Shown: in pieces, positions 16,694 to 25,806 of the stretch | How positions within the stretch are numbered: position 1 is the stretch's first letter | How the letters are laid out: every line of letters starts with the position of its first letter | Assembly: GCF_008123515.1 (NCBI RefSeq) | Contig: NZ_VSSR01000042.1 | Span: 248,001-312,000, forward strand | From: Bradyrhizobium cytisi | Lineage (GTDB): Bacteria; Pseudomonadota; Alphaproteobacteria; Rhizobiales; Xanthobacteraceae | Length of the DNA: 64,000 bases | Reading direction: 5' to 3' | Notes under the pieces: generated by a model | What the model was told of the DNA's origin: nothing | The model's database searches: none | Seen by the model: only the letters and a program-made list of their open reading frames with translations | Position numbers and translations under genes: made by a program

Positions 16694-18592
16694 TCACTGG
16701 TTCGCGCCGGTCACCTGCGCGAAGGCGGCCTGATTGATGGTGGTCCCGATGTCGGCTTCAAGCTTGTTGACGTAGGAGGCAACCTGCTCGTCGGTCAACG
16801 ACCGGTCGGTGCTGTCCTTCAGCTTCTTGACGGCGTCGGAGGCCGTGTCGGCCGCGGGATCGACGATGTCGGTGACGCGGTAGACGATGACTTCGCCGCC
16901 GCCGGTCACGGGCGCCTGTCCGACGCCGTCCTTGGCGGTGCGGAAAGCGGCCGCAACGATGTTCGCGGGCACGCTGGCGGGCGTGTCGTCGCGCTTGAAG
17001 CCGCTGGCGGTCTCGACCTTGGCGTTGATCGCGGCCGCCTCGTCAGCGAGCCTGCCGCCCTGTTCGAGCTTCTGCACCATCTCGGTCGCCTTCGCCTTCA
17101 GCTTGGTGGCGATCTGGTCCTGGCGCCAGCGGGCCTCGACCTGGTCTCGAACCTCGTCGAGGTTGCGGTCGCGCGACGGCGTGATGGCGACCACGTCGTA
17201 CCAGACATAGCCGCCCTTGAACGAGATCGGGTCGTTGTCGACGCCGACGTCGCTGTTGAAGGCCTGCGACACCACATCGAGGCCCTGCGGAATGTTGGCG
17301 ACGGTCTGCCCGTTCGGCGCGCGGCCCGAGCGGTCGACGGCATCGATGGTCACGGCGGTGAGCCCGAGCTTCTGGGCGGCATCGGCGACGCTGGTGCCTG
17401 CGCCGCGCTCGTCTTCCATCTTGTCGCGGAGCTCGCCGACCTTGACGCGGGCGCGCTCGGTCGCGATCTGGCGCTTCACGTCGCCGGCAAATTTGGCGTA
17501 GTCGGCCTCGGCACCCGGCTCGATCTTGTCGACCTTGACGATCGAGACGCCGAGACGGCCCTGGATCGGCTGGCTGACCTCGCCTGCGGCAAGCGCGAAG
17601 GCGGCATCCCCGACAGCGGATTCGAGTGCTGATTTGGCCACGAGCCCGAGATCGACGTCGGTGGCGCTCAGTCCGCGCTCCTTGCCGAGGTCCTCGAAGG
17701 AGAGGCCGCCGGCGAGGCGCTCGCGCGCGGCCTGCGCGTCGGCAGCGTTCGGGAACACGATCTGGTGGATCTGGCGCTTCTCCGGCGTGGAGAGCTGGTC
17801 CTTGCGCTGGTCGAACAGTTTCTTCGCGTCGTCATCTGAAACATCGCTCCACTTGGCGATCTCCTCAGGCGAGATCACAGCGAAGACGATCTTGCGGTAT
17901 TCGGGCGCGCGGAACTGGACCTTGTGATCCTCGAAATAGGCGGCGAGCGCCTCGGGCGAGGGCGCCTCGATGGTGCCTGCCTGGGCCGTGTCGAGCCTGA
18001 CGAACTCGATCGCGCGCTGCTCGTTCTGGAAGCGGGTCGCGACGTCGAGCATGGCTTTCGGCGGCTCGAGGCCGGCGCCGATCGTGCCGGTGATCTGCCG
18101 GCGCAGCGCTACCTTGCGCTGTTCGGCCACGTAGCGCTGCTCGGTGTAGCCGAAATTGCGGATCAGGCTCTGGAAGCGGTTCGCGTCGAATTTGCCATCG
18201 ACGCCATTGAAGTTCGGATCGTTCATGATGAGCTGTCGGATCTGCTCATCGGATTGGCCGAGCCCGAGCCGGCGTGCGTTCTCGTCGAGGGCGGCTTCCG
18301 CAATCGTCTGCTGGAGCACCTGGCGGTCAAGGCCGAATGCGCGCGCCTGTTCCGGCGTCAGCGGGCGGCCGAACTGGCGGCCGATCTGCTGGAGGCGGTC
18401 GGTGTAGATCTGGCGGAACTCGTTCAGCGAAATCTCGGTGTGGCCGACCTTGGCCACCGTGGACTGTCCGAAGCCCCGGAAGATGTCGGCGATGCCCCAA
18501 ATGCCGAAGCTGATGATCAACACGCCCATCACGACGGCCATGATGGTCTTGCCGACCCAGTTTGATGAGGCCTTGCGCATTCCTCGAAGCAT
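16694..18592 (-). CDS. ppiD: Peptidyl-prolyl isomerase/chaperone, PpiD (SurA N-terminal) family
   Basis: An inner-membrane-anchored periplasmic folding factor of about 632 residues. It has a short cytoplasmic start (MLRGMRKASSNW), one transmembrane helix (IMAVVMGVLIISFGIWGIADI), a SurA-like N-terminal chaperone domain (~35-180), a parvulin-like PPIase domain (KRQIHQIVFPNA ... LGLVAKSALESAVGDAAFAL ... GRLGVSIVKVD, ~265-365) and a long helical C-terminus. PpiD-type proteins act near the Sec exit. ATG 18592 is chosen over TTG 18601. It is the first gene of the unit leading into trpD and is divergent from tpiA. Confidence 0.9.
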   Translation of the reverse strand: MLRGMRKASSNWVGKTIMAVVMGVLIISFGIWGIADIFRGFGQSTVAKVGHTEISLNEFRQIYTDRLQQIGRQFGRPLTPEQARAFGLDRQVLQQTIAEAALDENARRLGLGQSDEQIRQLIMNDPNFNGVDGKFDANRFQSLIRNFGYTEQRYVAEQRKVALRRQITGTIGAGLEPPKAMLDVATRFQNEQRAIEFVRLDTAQAGTIEAPSPEALAAYFEDHKVQFRAPEYRKIVFAVISPEEIAKWSDVSDDDAKKLFDQRKDQLSTPEKRQIHQIVFPNAADAQAARERLAGGLSFEDLGKERGLSATDVDLGLVAKSALESAVGDAAFALAAGEVSQPIQGRLGVSIVKVDKIEPGAEADYAKFAGDVKRQIATERARVKVGELRDKMEDERGAGTSVADAAQKLGLTAVTIDAVDRSGRAPNGQTVANIPQGLDVVSQAFNSDVGVDNDPISFKGGYVWYDVVAITPSRDRNLDEVRDQVEARWRQDQIATKLKAKATEMVQKLEQGGRLADEAAAINAKVETASGFKRDDTPASVPANIVAAAFRTAKDGVGQAPVTGGGEVIVYRVTDIVDPAADTASDAVKKLKDSTDRSLTDEQVASYVNKLEADIGTTINQAAFAQVTGANQ

Positions 18593-18814
18593 TTGGTCCA
18601 ACTTGTCTGAAAGGAGGGGAACGGGAGCGCGTCTTAATGCAGATTCCGCAGAAGCGCGTCACCAAATTGATATGCCATCATAAAGTGGCGGCTTTCCCCC
18701 CGCAACCTCAGCTCAGGCCGCGCTTCGAAGCTGCGGTTAAAAGCCCCTGGTCTCTGGAACTGCCGCGACACCTCTGCTAGCGCATGCACAAACCTCATTT
18801 TGCTGGGAATTGAC

Positions 18815-19570
18815 ATGACCGATGCCATCCGACCGCTGATTGCCGGCAACTGGAAAATGAACGGCCTGAAGGCCGCGGCCGCCGAATTCGACGCCATGCT
18901 CAATGGCGCGGCAGAGGTGGCCGGCAAGGCCGATCTGCTGGTCTGCCCGCCGGCAACCCTGATCGCAGCCTTTGCCGACAAGGCGCACGGCAAGAAGGTC
19001 GCCGTAGGGGCCCAGGATTGCCATCCCAAGGCCTCCGGCGCCCATACCGGCGACATCGCGGCCGAAATGCTGGCGGACGCGGGCGCGACCGCCATCATTG
19101 TCGGCCATTCCGAGCGCCGCGCCGACCATGGCGAGAGCGATGCGCTGATCCGGCAGAAGGCGGAGGCCGTCTGGCGGGCAGGAGCGGTCGCGATCGTCTG
19201 CATCGGCGAGACGCAGGCCCAGCGCGATGCCGGGCAGACCCTGGACATCGTCCGCGGCCAGCTCAACGGCTCGCTCCCGGACGGCTCCACCGCAGCCAAT
19301 CTGGTCGTGGCCTATGAGCCGGTCTGGGCGATCGGCACGGGCCTGACTCCCACGTCCGAGGATGTCGAGCAGATTCATGGCTTTATCCGGGAACTCCTGA
19401 CCTCCCGTTTCAAGGCGGATGGGGTAGCGATGCGGATCCTGTATGGCGGCTCGGTCAAGCCGTCGAACGCGGCCGAGCTGATGGCGGTCAAAAACGTCAA
19501 CGGCGCGTTGGTCGGCGGTGCCAGCCTGAAGGCGGCCGATTTCCTTGCGATCGCCAAGGGCTGCCCCTAG
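18815..19570 (+). CDS. tpiA: Triose-phosphate isomerase
   Basis: TpiA interconverts dihydroxyacetone phosphate and glyceraldehyde-3-phosphate. The 251-residue TIM barrel has the substrate Lys13 in GNWKMNG, the electrophile His98 in IVGHSERR, the base Glu168 in AYEPVWAIGTG, and the phosphate-binding LYGGSVKPSNA. ATG 18815 (MTDAIRP) is preferred to TTG 18800 because it gives the normal start and has GGGAA upstream. It heads a plus-strand run with secG and pyrG and is divergent from ppiD. Confidence 0.97.
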   Translation: MTDAIRPLIAGNWKMNGLKAAAAEFDAMLNGAAEVAGKADLLVCPPATLIAAFADKAHGKKVAVGAQDCHPKASGAHTGDIAAEMLADAGATAIIVGHSERRADHGESDALIRQKAEAVWRAGAVAIVCIGETQAQRDAGQTLDIVRGQLNGSLPDGSTAANLVVAYEPVWAIGTGLTPTSEDVEQIHGFIRELLTSRFKADGVAMRILYGGSVKPSNAAELMAVKNVNGALVGGASLKAADFLAIAKGCP

Positions 19571-19713
19571 CTAATTCGTAAAGCGCGGGGCCGTGGCCGA
19601 TCGGGGGTGGCAATGCCGTTTCCGATCGTGTAACACCGCGCAACTTCAGGAAAACCCGCGAAGCGCGATCGGCTGCCGGTACCGGCGCTGTCGGCTTGTG
19701 ACGGAAGGATACT

Positions 19714-20103
19714 ATGCAGACTGTTGTCATCGTCATCCACCTCATGATCGTGGCCGTCATGATCGGTGCCGTGCTGCTCCAGAAGTCGGAAGGCGGCGGC
19801 CTCGGCATGGGCGGAGGCGCGGGCTTCATGTCGAGCCGCGGCACCGCGAATCTGTTGTCGCGCACCACCGCGGTCCTGGCTGCCGGGTTCTTCCTGACCA
19901 GCCTGTTCCTGTCCTGGTATGCCGGCTACAACCGTGCACCGTCCTCGATCATCGGCCAGCCGGCGTCGCAGACCCAGCCGGCCGGCGGTGGACCGATCAC
20001 CCCGCCGACCTCGGGCGGCATTCTGGATACGCTGAAGAAGGCGGACGAGCAGCAGCAGGCCCCGGCAGCGCCGAGTGGCCCGCAGGTGCCTCGCTCGCAA
20101 TAA
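19714..20103 (+). CDS. secG: Preprotein translocase subunit SecG
   Basis: SecG is a small subunit of the SecYEG channel. The 129-residue protein has two transmembrane helices (VIVIHLMIVAVMIGAVLLQ and LLSRTTAVLAAGFFLTSLFL) joined by the signature KSEGGGLGMGGGAGFMSSRG, followed by a Pro/Gln-rich tail, longer than in E. coli but usual for alphaproteobacteria. The ribosome site is GGAAGG, five bases before ATG. It lies between tpiA and pyrG as in many relatives. Confidence 0.95.
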   Translation: MQTVVIVIHLMIVAVMIGAVLLQKSEGGGLGMGGGAGFMSSRGTANLLSRTTAVLAAGFFLTSLFLSWYAGYNRAPSSIIGQPASQTQPAGGGPITPPTSGGILDTLKKADEQQQAPAAPSGPQVPRSQ

Positions 20104-20270
20104 AGCAGGGGCGCCATGCAGGGCGGTGGCTACCATCCTGCATCAACAACCCCCATCAAGGCTCTGTCACCACTCTTAGTTTTGGCTCACCCACAGTCCC
20201 GCAGGATTCTTTGGGGCGGAATGCGAATCGCTTTGGCGAATCGGATTCGAGGGATTAGAGGTTAGGTCCC

Positions 20271-21902
20271 ATGGCGCGGTACATATTCATCACCGGCGGC
20301 GTGGTTTCTTCGCTCGGCAAGGGTTTGGCTTCAGCGGCACTCGGTGCCCTGCTGCAGGCCCGGGGCTACAAGGTCCGCCTCCGCAAGCTCGACCCCTATC
20401 TCAACCTCGATCCCGGAACGATGTCGCCGTATCAGCACGGCGAAGTGTTCGTGACCGATGACGGCGCGGAGACCGATCTCGATCTCGGTCATTACGAGCG
20501 CTTCACCGGGCGGCCTGCGACGAAGCAGGACAACATCACGACGGGGCGCATCTACCAGGACATCATCTCGAAGGAGCGCCGCGGCGATTATCTCGGCGCG
20601 ACCATCCAGGTGGTGCCGCACGTCACCAACGCGATCAAGGAATTCGTCCTCTCCGGCAATGACGATTACGATTTCGTGCTGGTCGAGATCGGCGGCACCG
20701 TCGGAGACATCGAGGGCCTGCCGTTCTTCGAGGCGATCCGTCAGCTCAAGAACGAGCTGCCGCGCGATCACGCCATCTACATTCACCTCACACTGCTGCC
20801 GTACATCCCGAGCGCCGGCGAGCTGAAGACGAAGCCGACGCAGCACTCGGTGAAGGAGCTGCGTTCGATCGGCATCCAGCCGGACATCCTGCTCTGCCGC
20901 ACCGATCGCGAGATCCCGAAGGAAGAGCGGCGCAAGCTCGGCCTGTTCTGTAACGTGCGCGAGAGCGCCGTGATCGAGGCGCGCGATGCCGACAGCATCT
21001 ATGCCGTGCCCGAAGCCTATCACGCGGCGGGCCTCGACGACGAAGTGCTCGCCGCCTTCGGCATCGAATCGCGCATCCCGCCGGTGCTCAAGAGCTGGCA
21101 CCAGATCAACGAGCGCATCCGTAATCCCGAGGGCGATGTCACCATCGCCATCGTCGGCAAATACACCGGCATGAAGGATGCGTATAAGTCGCTGATCGAG
21201 GCGCTCTCGCATGGCGGCATCGCCAACAAGGTGAAGGTCAATCTCGACTGGATCGAGAGCGAGATCTTCGAGAAGGAAGATCCGGCGCCGTTCCTCGAGC
21301 ACGTCAACGGCATCCTGGTGCCCGGCGGCTTCGGCCAGCGCGGCGCGGAGGGCAAGATCAAGGCGGCACAGTTCGCGCGCGAGCGCGACGTGCCGTATTT
21401 TGGCATCTGCTTCGGCATGCAGATGGCGGTGATCGAGGCCGCGCGAAACCTCGTCGGCATCGAGGAGGCCAACTCCACCGAATTCGGCCCGACCAAGGAG
21501 CCGCTGGTCGGCCTGATGACGGAGTGGCTGCGCGGCAACGAGCTCGAGAAGCGCTCGCGGGCCGGCGATCTCGGCGGCACGATGCGGCTTGGCGCTTATC
21601 CCGCCGCGCTCGATCGCGGCAGCCGCGTCTCGCAGGTCTATGGCGGCGCAACCGAGATTTCGGAACGCCACCGCCACCGCTATGAGGTCAACACCGCCTA
21701 CAAGGACCGTCTCGAGCAGCACGGCCTGAAATTCTCCGGCCTCTCGCCCGACGGCGTGCTGCCGGAGATCGTCGAGTACGAGGATCACCCCTGGTTCATC
21801 GGCGTCCAGTTCCACCCCGAGCTGAAGTCGCGCCCCTTCGAGCCGCACCCGCTGTTCGCCTCGTTCATCCAGGCGGCGATGGTGCAGAGCCGGTTGGTGT
21901 AA
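20271..21902 (+). CDS. pyrG: CTP synthase
   Basis: PyrG makes CTP from UTP using glutamine or ammonia. The 543-residue protein opens with the synthetase domain (FITGGVVSSLGKGLASAAL, LDPYLNLDPGTMSPYQHGEV, DDGAETDLDLGHYERF) and ends with a class I glutamine amidotransferase domain holding FGICFGMQMA (nucleophile Cys) and the His/Glu of FHPELKSRP. All key residues are present. The last ~38 bases overlap the antisense end of the frameshifted brnA frame. Confidence 0.97.
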   Translation: MARYIFITGGVVSSLGKGLASAALGALLQARGYKVRLRKLDPYLNLDPGTMSPYQHGEVFVTDDGAETDLDLGHYERFTGRPATKQDNITTGRIYQDIISKERRGDYLGATIQVVPHVTNAIKEFVLSGNDDYDFVLVEIGGTVGDIEGLPFFEAIRQLKNELPRDHAIYIHLTLLPYIPSAGELKTKPTQHSVKELRSIGIQPDILLCRTDREIPKEERRKLGLFCNVRESAVIEARDADSIYAVPEAYHAAGLDDEVLAAFGIESRIPPVLKSWHQINERIRNPEGDVTIAIVGKYTGMKDAYKSLIEALSHGGIANKVKVNLDWIESEIFEKEDPAPFLEHVNGILVPGGFGQRGAEGKIKAAQFARERDVPYFGICFGMQMAVIEAARNLVGIEEANSTEFGPTKEPLVGLMTEWLRGNELEKRSRAGDLGGTMRLGAYPAALDRGSRVSQVYGGATEISERHRHRYEVNTAYKDRLEQHGLKFSGLSPDGVLPEIVEYEDHPWFIGVQFHPELKSRPFEPHPLFASFIQAAMVQSRLV

Positions 21903-22194
21903 TCGGTTCAGCCCGCCTTCTTGACCATCTTGCGTAGGGCTGCATCAATCTTCGATTGCAGCCAGGCCCCTTCGCCTTGAAGTGTTGAACCACTTCAGGG
22001 CTGAGCCGGATCGACACCGGAATTTTGGTCGGAGTCTTCTGAGGGCCGCGTTTGCCGACCAATGATGCAAGCTGAGCCGGCTTCATGTCGCTCAACCGGA
22101 CTCCAGCGGGAAACTTGGTCGCCTTCGCAAAGTCCTCCCGGGTCCACTCGGGATTCTCCTTGTCGGGGGCAGGTTGCCTAGTCTTCCGGGACAT
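21865..22194 (-). pseudogene. brnA: BrnA antitoxin, C-terminus frameshifted
   Basis: The first ~78 residues are a typical BrnA antitoxin: DKENPEWTREDFAKATKF, a basic KRGPQKTPTK linker, and the ribbon-helix-helix IPVSIRLSPEVVQHFKAKGPG. After GPG the frame changes and an unrelated Arg/Pro-rich tail runs into the pyrG end. In the other frame the next codons read WLQSKIDAALRKMVKKAG followed by a stop at 21910-21908, exactly the expected BrnA ending. The site reads CCTGGCTG; loss of one TGGC from a TGGCTGGC stretch would explain it. The ribosome site is strong (AGGAGG). The tail carries the second RHH helix, so the product is probably inactive. A sequencing error is the alternative. Confidence 0.75.
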
Positions 22195-22342
22195 GACGCT
22201 TCACCTCCTTGGCATGAGCACGCCGCAGGCTGATCGGTCGATACCGCTCGTCGCGAACGGTGAACACCAGGTCGTGCGCCGCATCGGGGCAACCGCATCG
22301 TATCGCAGCGCCATTGGGCTGCAACCCCGCCAGTGCTCCGCC
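22178..22342 (-). pseudogene. brnT: BrnT toxin remnant (3' end only)
   Basis: Immediately upstream of brnA and overlapping its start by 17 bases, a frame without a start codon ends RYRPISLRRAHAKEVKRH then VPED and stop. This matches the end of BrnT ribonuclease toxins (RxISxRRAxxxE). The conserved N-terminal part of BrnT, with its catalytic residues, is missing: the frame is closed by the stop of the upstream methyltransferase. The brnT-then-brnA order and overlap are those of a normal BrnTA operon, so I read this as a toxin lost by a 5' deletion. Confidence 0.6.
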
Positions 22343-23005
22343 TTAGGGAGCGAGGGTGCAATCGCGCTCGATGTCCATCGTCGCTAACGTTCGTCTTGTC
22401 GATTGCTCAGGCGCAACCGATCCCGCAATGAGCGTCATCTGCGGCCGCCGCGTCAGCTTGTAGACGGCGGCGGGCGGCACGTTCAGGAAGGCGCGATCGA
22501 CCAGCGTCGCGCGCAGGCCGAGACGGTCGAGCACCGGCCGCGGGATCGGGCAGCTCATGCCATAGGTGAACTGGTAGAAGGCGCCGCCGGGGCGGACATA
22601 GCTGAACGCGCCACCGAGGATCGAGACCACCTTGCGCGTCGACATGTTGAGCAGCGGCAGGCCGCTCACGACCGCGCCGACGGGCGCACCGTCATAGAGC
22701 CGCTCCGTCGCCAGCCGCCCCGCATCCATCCACAGCACGCGCGCGCCGGGGAAGCGCATCTGCAAGAGCTTCATGAAGTCCGAGCCGTATTCGATCAGCG
22801 TGAGATCCTGTGGCCTGACGCCGCGCTTCAAGAGCTTGTAGGTGAAGGCGCCGGTGCCGGGACCGAGCTCGAGGATCGGGCCGGTCTTCTCGGTGATCTC
22901 GCGCGTGATGAGATCGGCGAGCGCCGCGCCCGATGGCGCGATGGCGCCGACCCGGCGCGGCGAAGACATCCAGGAAATAAAGAAGGACAGAAAATCGTTG
23001 GGCAT
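22343..23005 (-). CDS. SAM-dependent methyltransferase, phospholipid N-methyltransferase (PmtA)-like
   Basis: About 220 residues with the class I methyltransferase glycine loop PILELGPGTGAFTYKLL, an acidic loop (LTLIEYGSDFMK) and SGLPLLNMS in the position of motif IV. The start FISWMSSPRRVGAIAPSGAAL is typical of the Sinorhizobium-type phospholipid N-methyltransferases, which methylate phosphatidylethanolamine towards phosphatidylcholine. Bradyrhizobium is known to have several Pmt paralogues with different steps. ATG 23005 has GGAG five bases upstream; GTG 23011 is also open. It lies 111 bases downstream of a sensor kinase on the same strand. Substrate preference cannot be read. Confidence 0.75.
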   Translation of the reverse strand: MPNDFLSFFISWMSSPRRVGAIAPSGAALADLITREITEKTGPILELGPGTGAFTYKLLKRGVRPQDLTLIEYGSDFMKLLQMRFPGARVLWMDAGRLATERLYDGAPVGAVVSGLPLLNMSTRKVVSILGGAFSYVRPGGAFYQFTYGMSCPIPRPVLDRLGLRATLVDRAFLNVPPAAVYKLTRRPQMTLIAGSVAPEQSTRRTLATMDIERDCTLAP

Positions 23006-23116
23006 GCGCACTCCGGCATTTCGATTGCACCTCGGAGGATTAGAGGTGAGGCGGATGCACTGTCGCGGGAGTGGATTGCGACAGCATTGCGCTGTGAGCC
23101 ATGAAAGCGGATTGAA

Positions 23117-24493
23117 TCAACTCTGCGGGCCTGGCCGCAGCGTCAATCTGAAGCAGGTGCCGCCGTCCGCGCCATCGGTGACCGAGACCTGTCCGCCATG
23201 CAGGAGCACGATCTCGCGCACCATGTTGAGACCGAGGCCGGCGCCGCGATCGAGCGGCGTGAGCCGGTAGAACGGTTCGAAAATCTGCGCGCGTTGATCA
23301 GCGGGAATGCCGGCGCCTTCGTCGGTGACCTCGATGCAGGCGGGCTTGCTCACGCGAATGCCGATCGTGCCGCGGCGAGGGCCGTGCTGGATCGCGTTCT
23401 GCACGAGATTGGTCAGCGCGCGCTCCAGCGCGGCGGCATCGCCGATCGTCTCGATCGGCGTTGAGGGTGCATCGAGCTCCAGCTCGTAGCCCGCGGCGAT
23501 CGCGAGCGGTGCGAGGTCGGCGGCCGCGCTTTGCGCCATCGCGACGAGGTCGACGCGCGTGAAGGGATGACCGCAACGGTCAAGCCGCTGGATGTCGAGC
23601 AACTGCTCGGCGAGCGTCGCCAGCCGCGCGGCATCCTCCAGCAGCCGGGTCTTGTCCGGACCGGAGGGGAGCGATTCCAGCCGCGTGTTCAGGATCGCGA
23701 TCGGCGTCCGCAGCTCGTGCGCGGCATCCGCAACAAAGCGCTTGTGACGGGCATAGCCCTGATCGAGTCGCGCCAGCGCCTCGTTAACTGCGGTGACCAG
23801 CGGTACGACCTCCAGCGGAACTTTCTCCACCGACAGCCGCGCGCCGCGCTGATGGATGTCGATGCGCCGCGCTTGATCCGCGGTCGCATCCAACCCCCTG
23901 AAAGCGCGCTGCACGATCATCGGCGTCGCGATGAAGGTCGCGGTGCCCATCACGAGCAGGCCGGGCAGGGCGATGCCGAGAAACGCCAGCGAGGTCATCA
24001 ACAGCGCCTTGGCGCCGGTCAGCCGTCCCTGCGTCGCCGTGATGATCTGCACATTGCCGGCATCGGTGTCGACGCGCTTCAGCCGCGCCGCCGGCTTTCG
24101 CGGGTCGTCCTCGAACATCTGCCAGCCGAGCCGCGCCTGGCTGATCTGGTCGAGGCTGCCGCCGATTGCCGCGAATTCCGCCGGCGCGGCGCCTTCAGTG
24201 AGCGAATGTCCCTGCCGGTCGCGGACCAGAAACCAGAGGTCCGGTGTCTCGGCACGCAATTGTTTCAGGTCGGGCGTCTGGCGCAGGGTCAGGTCGCCTT
24301 CAGCGTTACGCGCGAGCGCGCGCTCCACGACATCGATGACGCGATCCTCGTCGCGATCCGCGAGCACGAAGCCTGAGGCGCAGAGCGCACCGACGACAAC
24401 AGCAACCAGCGCCAGCAACAGTGCGGCCTGGAGCGCAAGCAGGCGCCAGCTCAATCGCGAGCGCAGGCAATAGGGATCGTCGTGCTTGCTCAT
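23117..24493 (-). CDS. Sensor histidine kinase
   Basis: A 458-residue membrane kinase. Transmembrane helices at ~18-42 and ~165-190 frame a periplasmic domain of ~120 residues without recognisable family. A HAMP-like linker follows, then the phospho-acceptor His259 in AHELRTPIAIL, the N-box NLVQNAIQHG (~355), the G1 box VTDEGAGIP and the G2-like GAGLGLNMVREI. The kinase core is intact. It begins ten bases after the response regulator stop, so the two are an operon. The architecture resembles QseC/PmrB kinases, which often sense cations or envelope stress; the actual signal is unknown. Confidence 0.92.
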   Translation of the reverse strand: MSKHDDPYCLRSRLSWRLLALQAALLLALVAVVVGALCASGFVLADRDEDRVIDVVERALARNAEGDLTLRQTPDLKQLRAETPDLWFLVRDRQGHSLTEGAAPAEFAAIGGSLDQISQARLGWQMFEDDPRKPAARLKRVDTDAGNVQIITATQGRLTGAKALLMTSLAFLGIALPGLLVMGTATFIATPMIVQRAFRGLDATADQARRIDIHQRGARLSVEKVPLEVVPLVTAVNEALARLDQGYARHKRFVADAAHELRTPIAILNTRLESLPSGPDKTRLLEDAARLATLAEQLLDIQRLDRCGHPFTRVDLVAMAQSAAADLAPLAIAAGYELELDAPSTPIETIGDAAALERALTNLVQNAIQHGPRRGTIGIRVSKPACIEVTDEGAGIPADQRAQIFEPFYRLTPLDRGAGLGLNMVREIVLLHGGQVSVTDGADGGTCFRLTLRPGPQS

Positions 24494-24503
24494 GTTGGCT
24501 TCT

Positions 24504-25181
24504 TCAAGTCGGCAGCTTCCTCAGGAGATAGCCGACGCCGCGAATGCCGTGGATCTCCACGCCGGCGTCGGCATCAGTGAGCTTGCGGCGCAGCCGCGAG
24601 ACATGGGTGTCCAGCGCATTCGACTGGATTTCGTCGTCGAAATTGTAGACAGCCTCTTCCAGCGCTGCGCGCAGCACCGTGCGGCCCATCCGGCGGATCA
24701 GGGCTTCGAGCACCAGCAGCTCGCGGCGCGGCAGCTCGAACGGCTGGTCGTCGATGCTGGCCTCGCGATGGCCGACATCGAAGGCGAGGCGGCCGGTGCG
24801 GATGACGTCCGGAGACAGCCCCGCGGGCCGCCGCAGCACGGCGCGCAGTCGCGCCAATAACTCCTCGACCGCGAACGGCTTGGCGAGATAATCGTCGGCG
24901 CCGCTGTCGAGCCCGGCGATGCGGTCGGCGAGCTCGCCGCGAGCGGTCAGGACGATGATCGGCACGCCGTCGGCGCGTGCGCGAAGCTTCGGGATCAGGG
25001 CGAGGCCGTCGCCGTCGGGAAGCTGGCGGTCGAGCAGGACGGCGGCATGGACGTCGGCGGAAATCGCTTCCTCAGCATCCGCAAGCGTGGGGGCGTGATC
25101 CACCACCATGTCGTAGCGCCTGAGCGCCGACGACAGCGCTGTGGCCATCTCCGCCTCATCCTCGACGAGCAAGATTCGCAT
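24504..25181 (-). CDS. OmpR-family response regulator
   Basis: 225 residues: an N-terminal receiver with the acidic pair in LLVEDEAEMA, phospho-acceptor Asp51 in VLLDRQLPDGDG, Thr in VLTARGE and Lys in LAKPFAVEEL; then a winged-helix DNA-binding domain (FELPRRELLVLEAL ... NALDTHVSRLRRKL ... IRGVGYLL). ATG 25181 is chosen: GGCGGA lies a few bases upstream and the protein then starts directly with MRILLVEDE. It is followed by the cognate kinase, and the phospholipid methyltransferase further on is a plausible target by position. Confidence 0.94.
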   Translation of the reverse strand: MRILLVEDEAEMATALSSALRRYDMVVDHAPTLADAEEAISADVHAAVLLDRQLPDGDGLALIPKLRARADGVPIIVLTARGELADRIAGLDSGADDYLAKPFAVEELLARLRAVLRRPAGLSPDVIRTGRLAFDVGHREASIDDQPFELPRRELLVLEALIRRMGRTVLRAALEEAVYNFDDEIQSNALDTHVSRLRRKLTDADAGVEIHGIRGVGYLLRKLPT

Positions 25182-25353
25182 GATCCGCCACCTCAACCCC
25201 ATTGAGCCATTCTAGCGGCCCGATCATTGCGGCAGCATTGCGGGAACAGGACCAGCCATGCGCGAAACGCCGCGGGGGCCGCCGGGCAGGGCTCAAGACA
25301 GTATCAGGGCCGATCGTTATAACCTCCGCACCTGTCCAGGGAGGAATACAACA

Positions 25354-25680
25354 ATGATCTACGAGATGCGCGTCTATCACTGCCTGCCCGGCCGCCTTCC
25401 GGCGCTGTTGAAGCGGTTCGAGACGGTGACGCTGAAGCTCTGGGAGAAGCACGGCATCCGCCAGGCCGGCTTCTTCACCACGCTGATCGGTGAATCCAAC
25501 CAGGAGCTGACCTACTTCCTGGCCTGGGAATCGCTTGCCGAGCGCGAGACCAAGTGGGGCAAGTTCATGACCGATCCGGACTGGATAAAGGGGCGCGCCG
25601 AGAGCGAAGCGGACGGCCAGATCGTCGGCAACATCGTCAGCCAGCTGCTGACGCCGACCGCCTTTTCGTCGGTCAAATAG
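25354..25680 (+). CDS. NIPSNAP family protein
   Basis: A 108-residue protein beginning MIYEMRVYHCLPGRLPALLK, with LWEKHGIRQAGFFTTLIG and YFLAWESLAERETKWGKFM. These match the NIPSNAP dimeric alpha/beta-barrel domain. Such proteins are common in Bradyrhizobium, often near degradation genes; no reaction is established. The ribosome site is strong (GGGAGG, eight bases before ATG). It is divergent from the two-component genes and precedes kdsA, with a ~125-base gap suggesting its own transcript. Confidence 0.85.
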   Translation: MIYEMRVYHCLPGRLPALLKRFETVTLKLWEKHGIRQAGFFTTLIGESNQELTYFLAWESLAERETKWGKFMTDPDWIKGRAESEADGQIVGNIVSQLLTPTAFSSVK

Positions 25681-25806
25681 CGCTTGTCCGGCATGGGTTG
25701 CGGCGGGGACCTCTCGCGCAACCCTGATATTCTGATAGCCCGGGCCGAATGGGGTTGATCGGCCCCTCATCACCGCTATGGTCGCGGCGAAACGAGGGAA
25801 TTGGCC

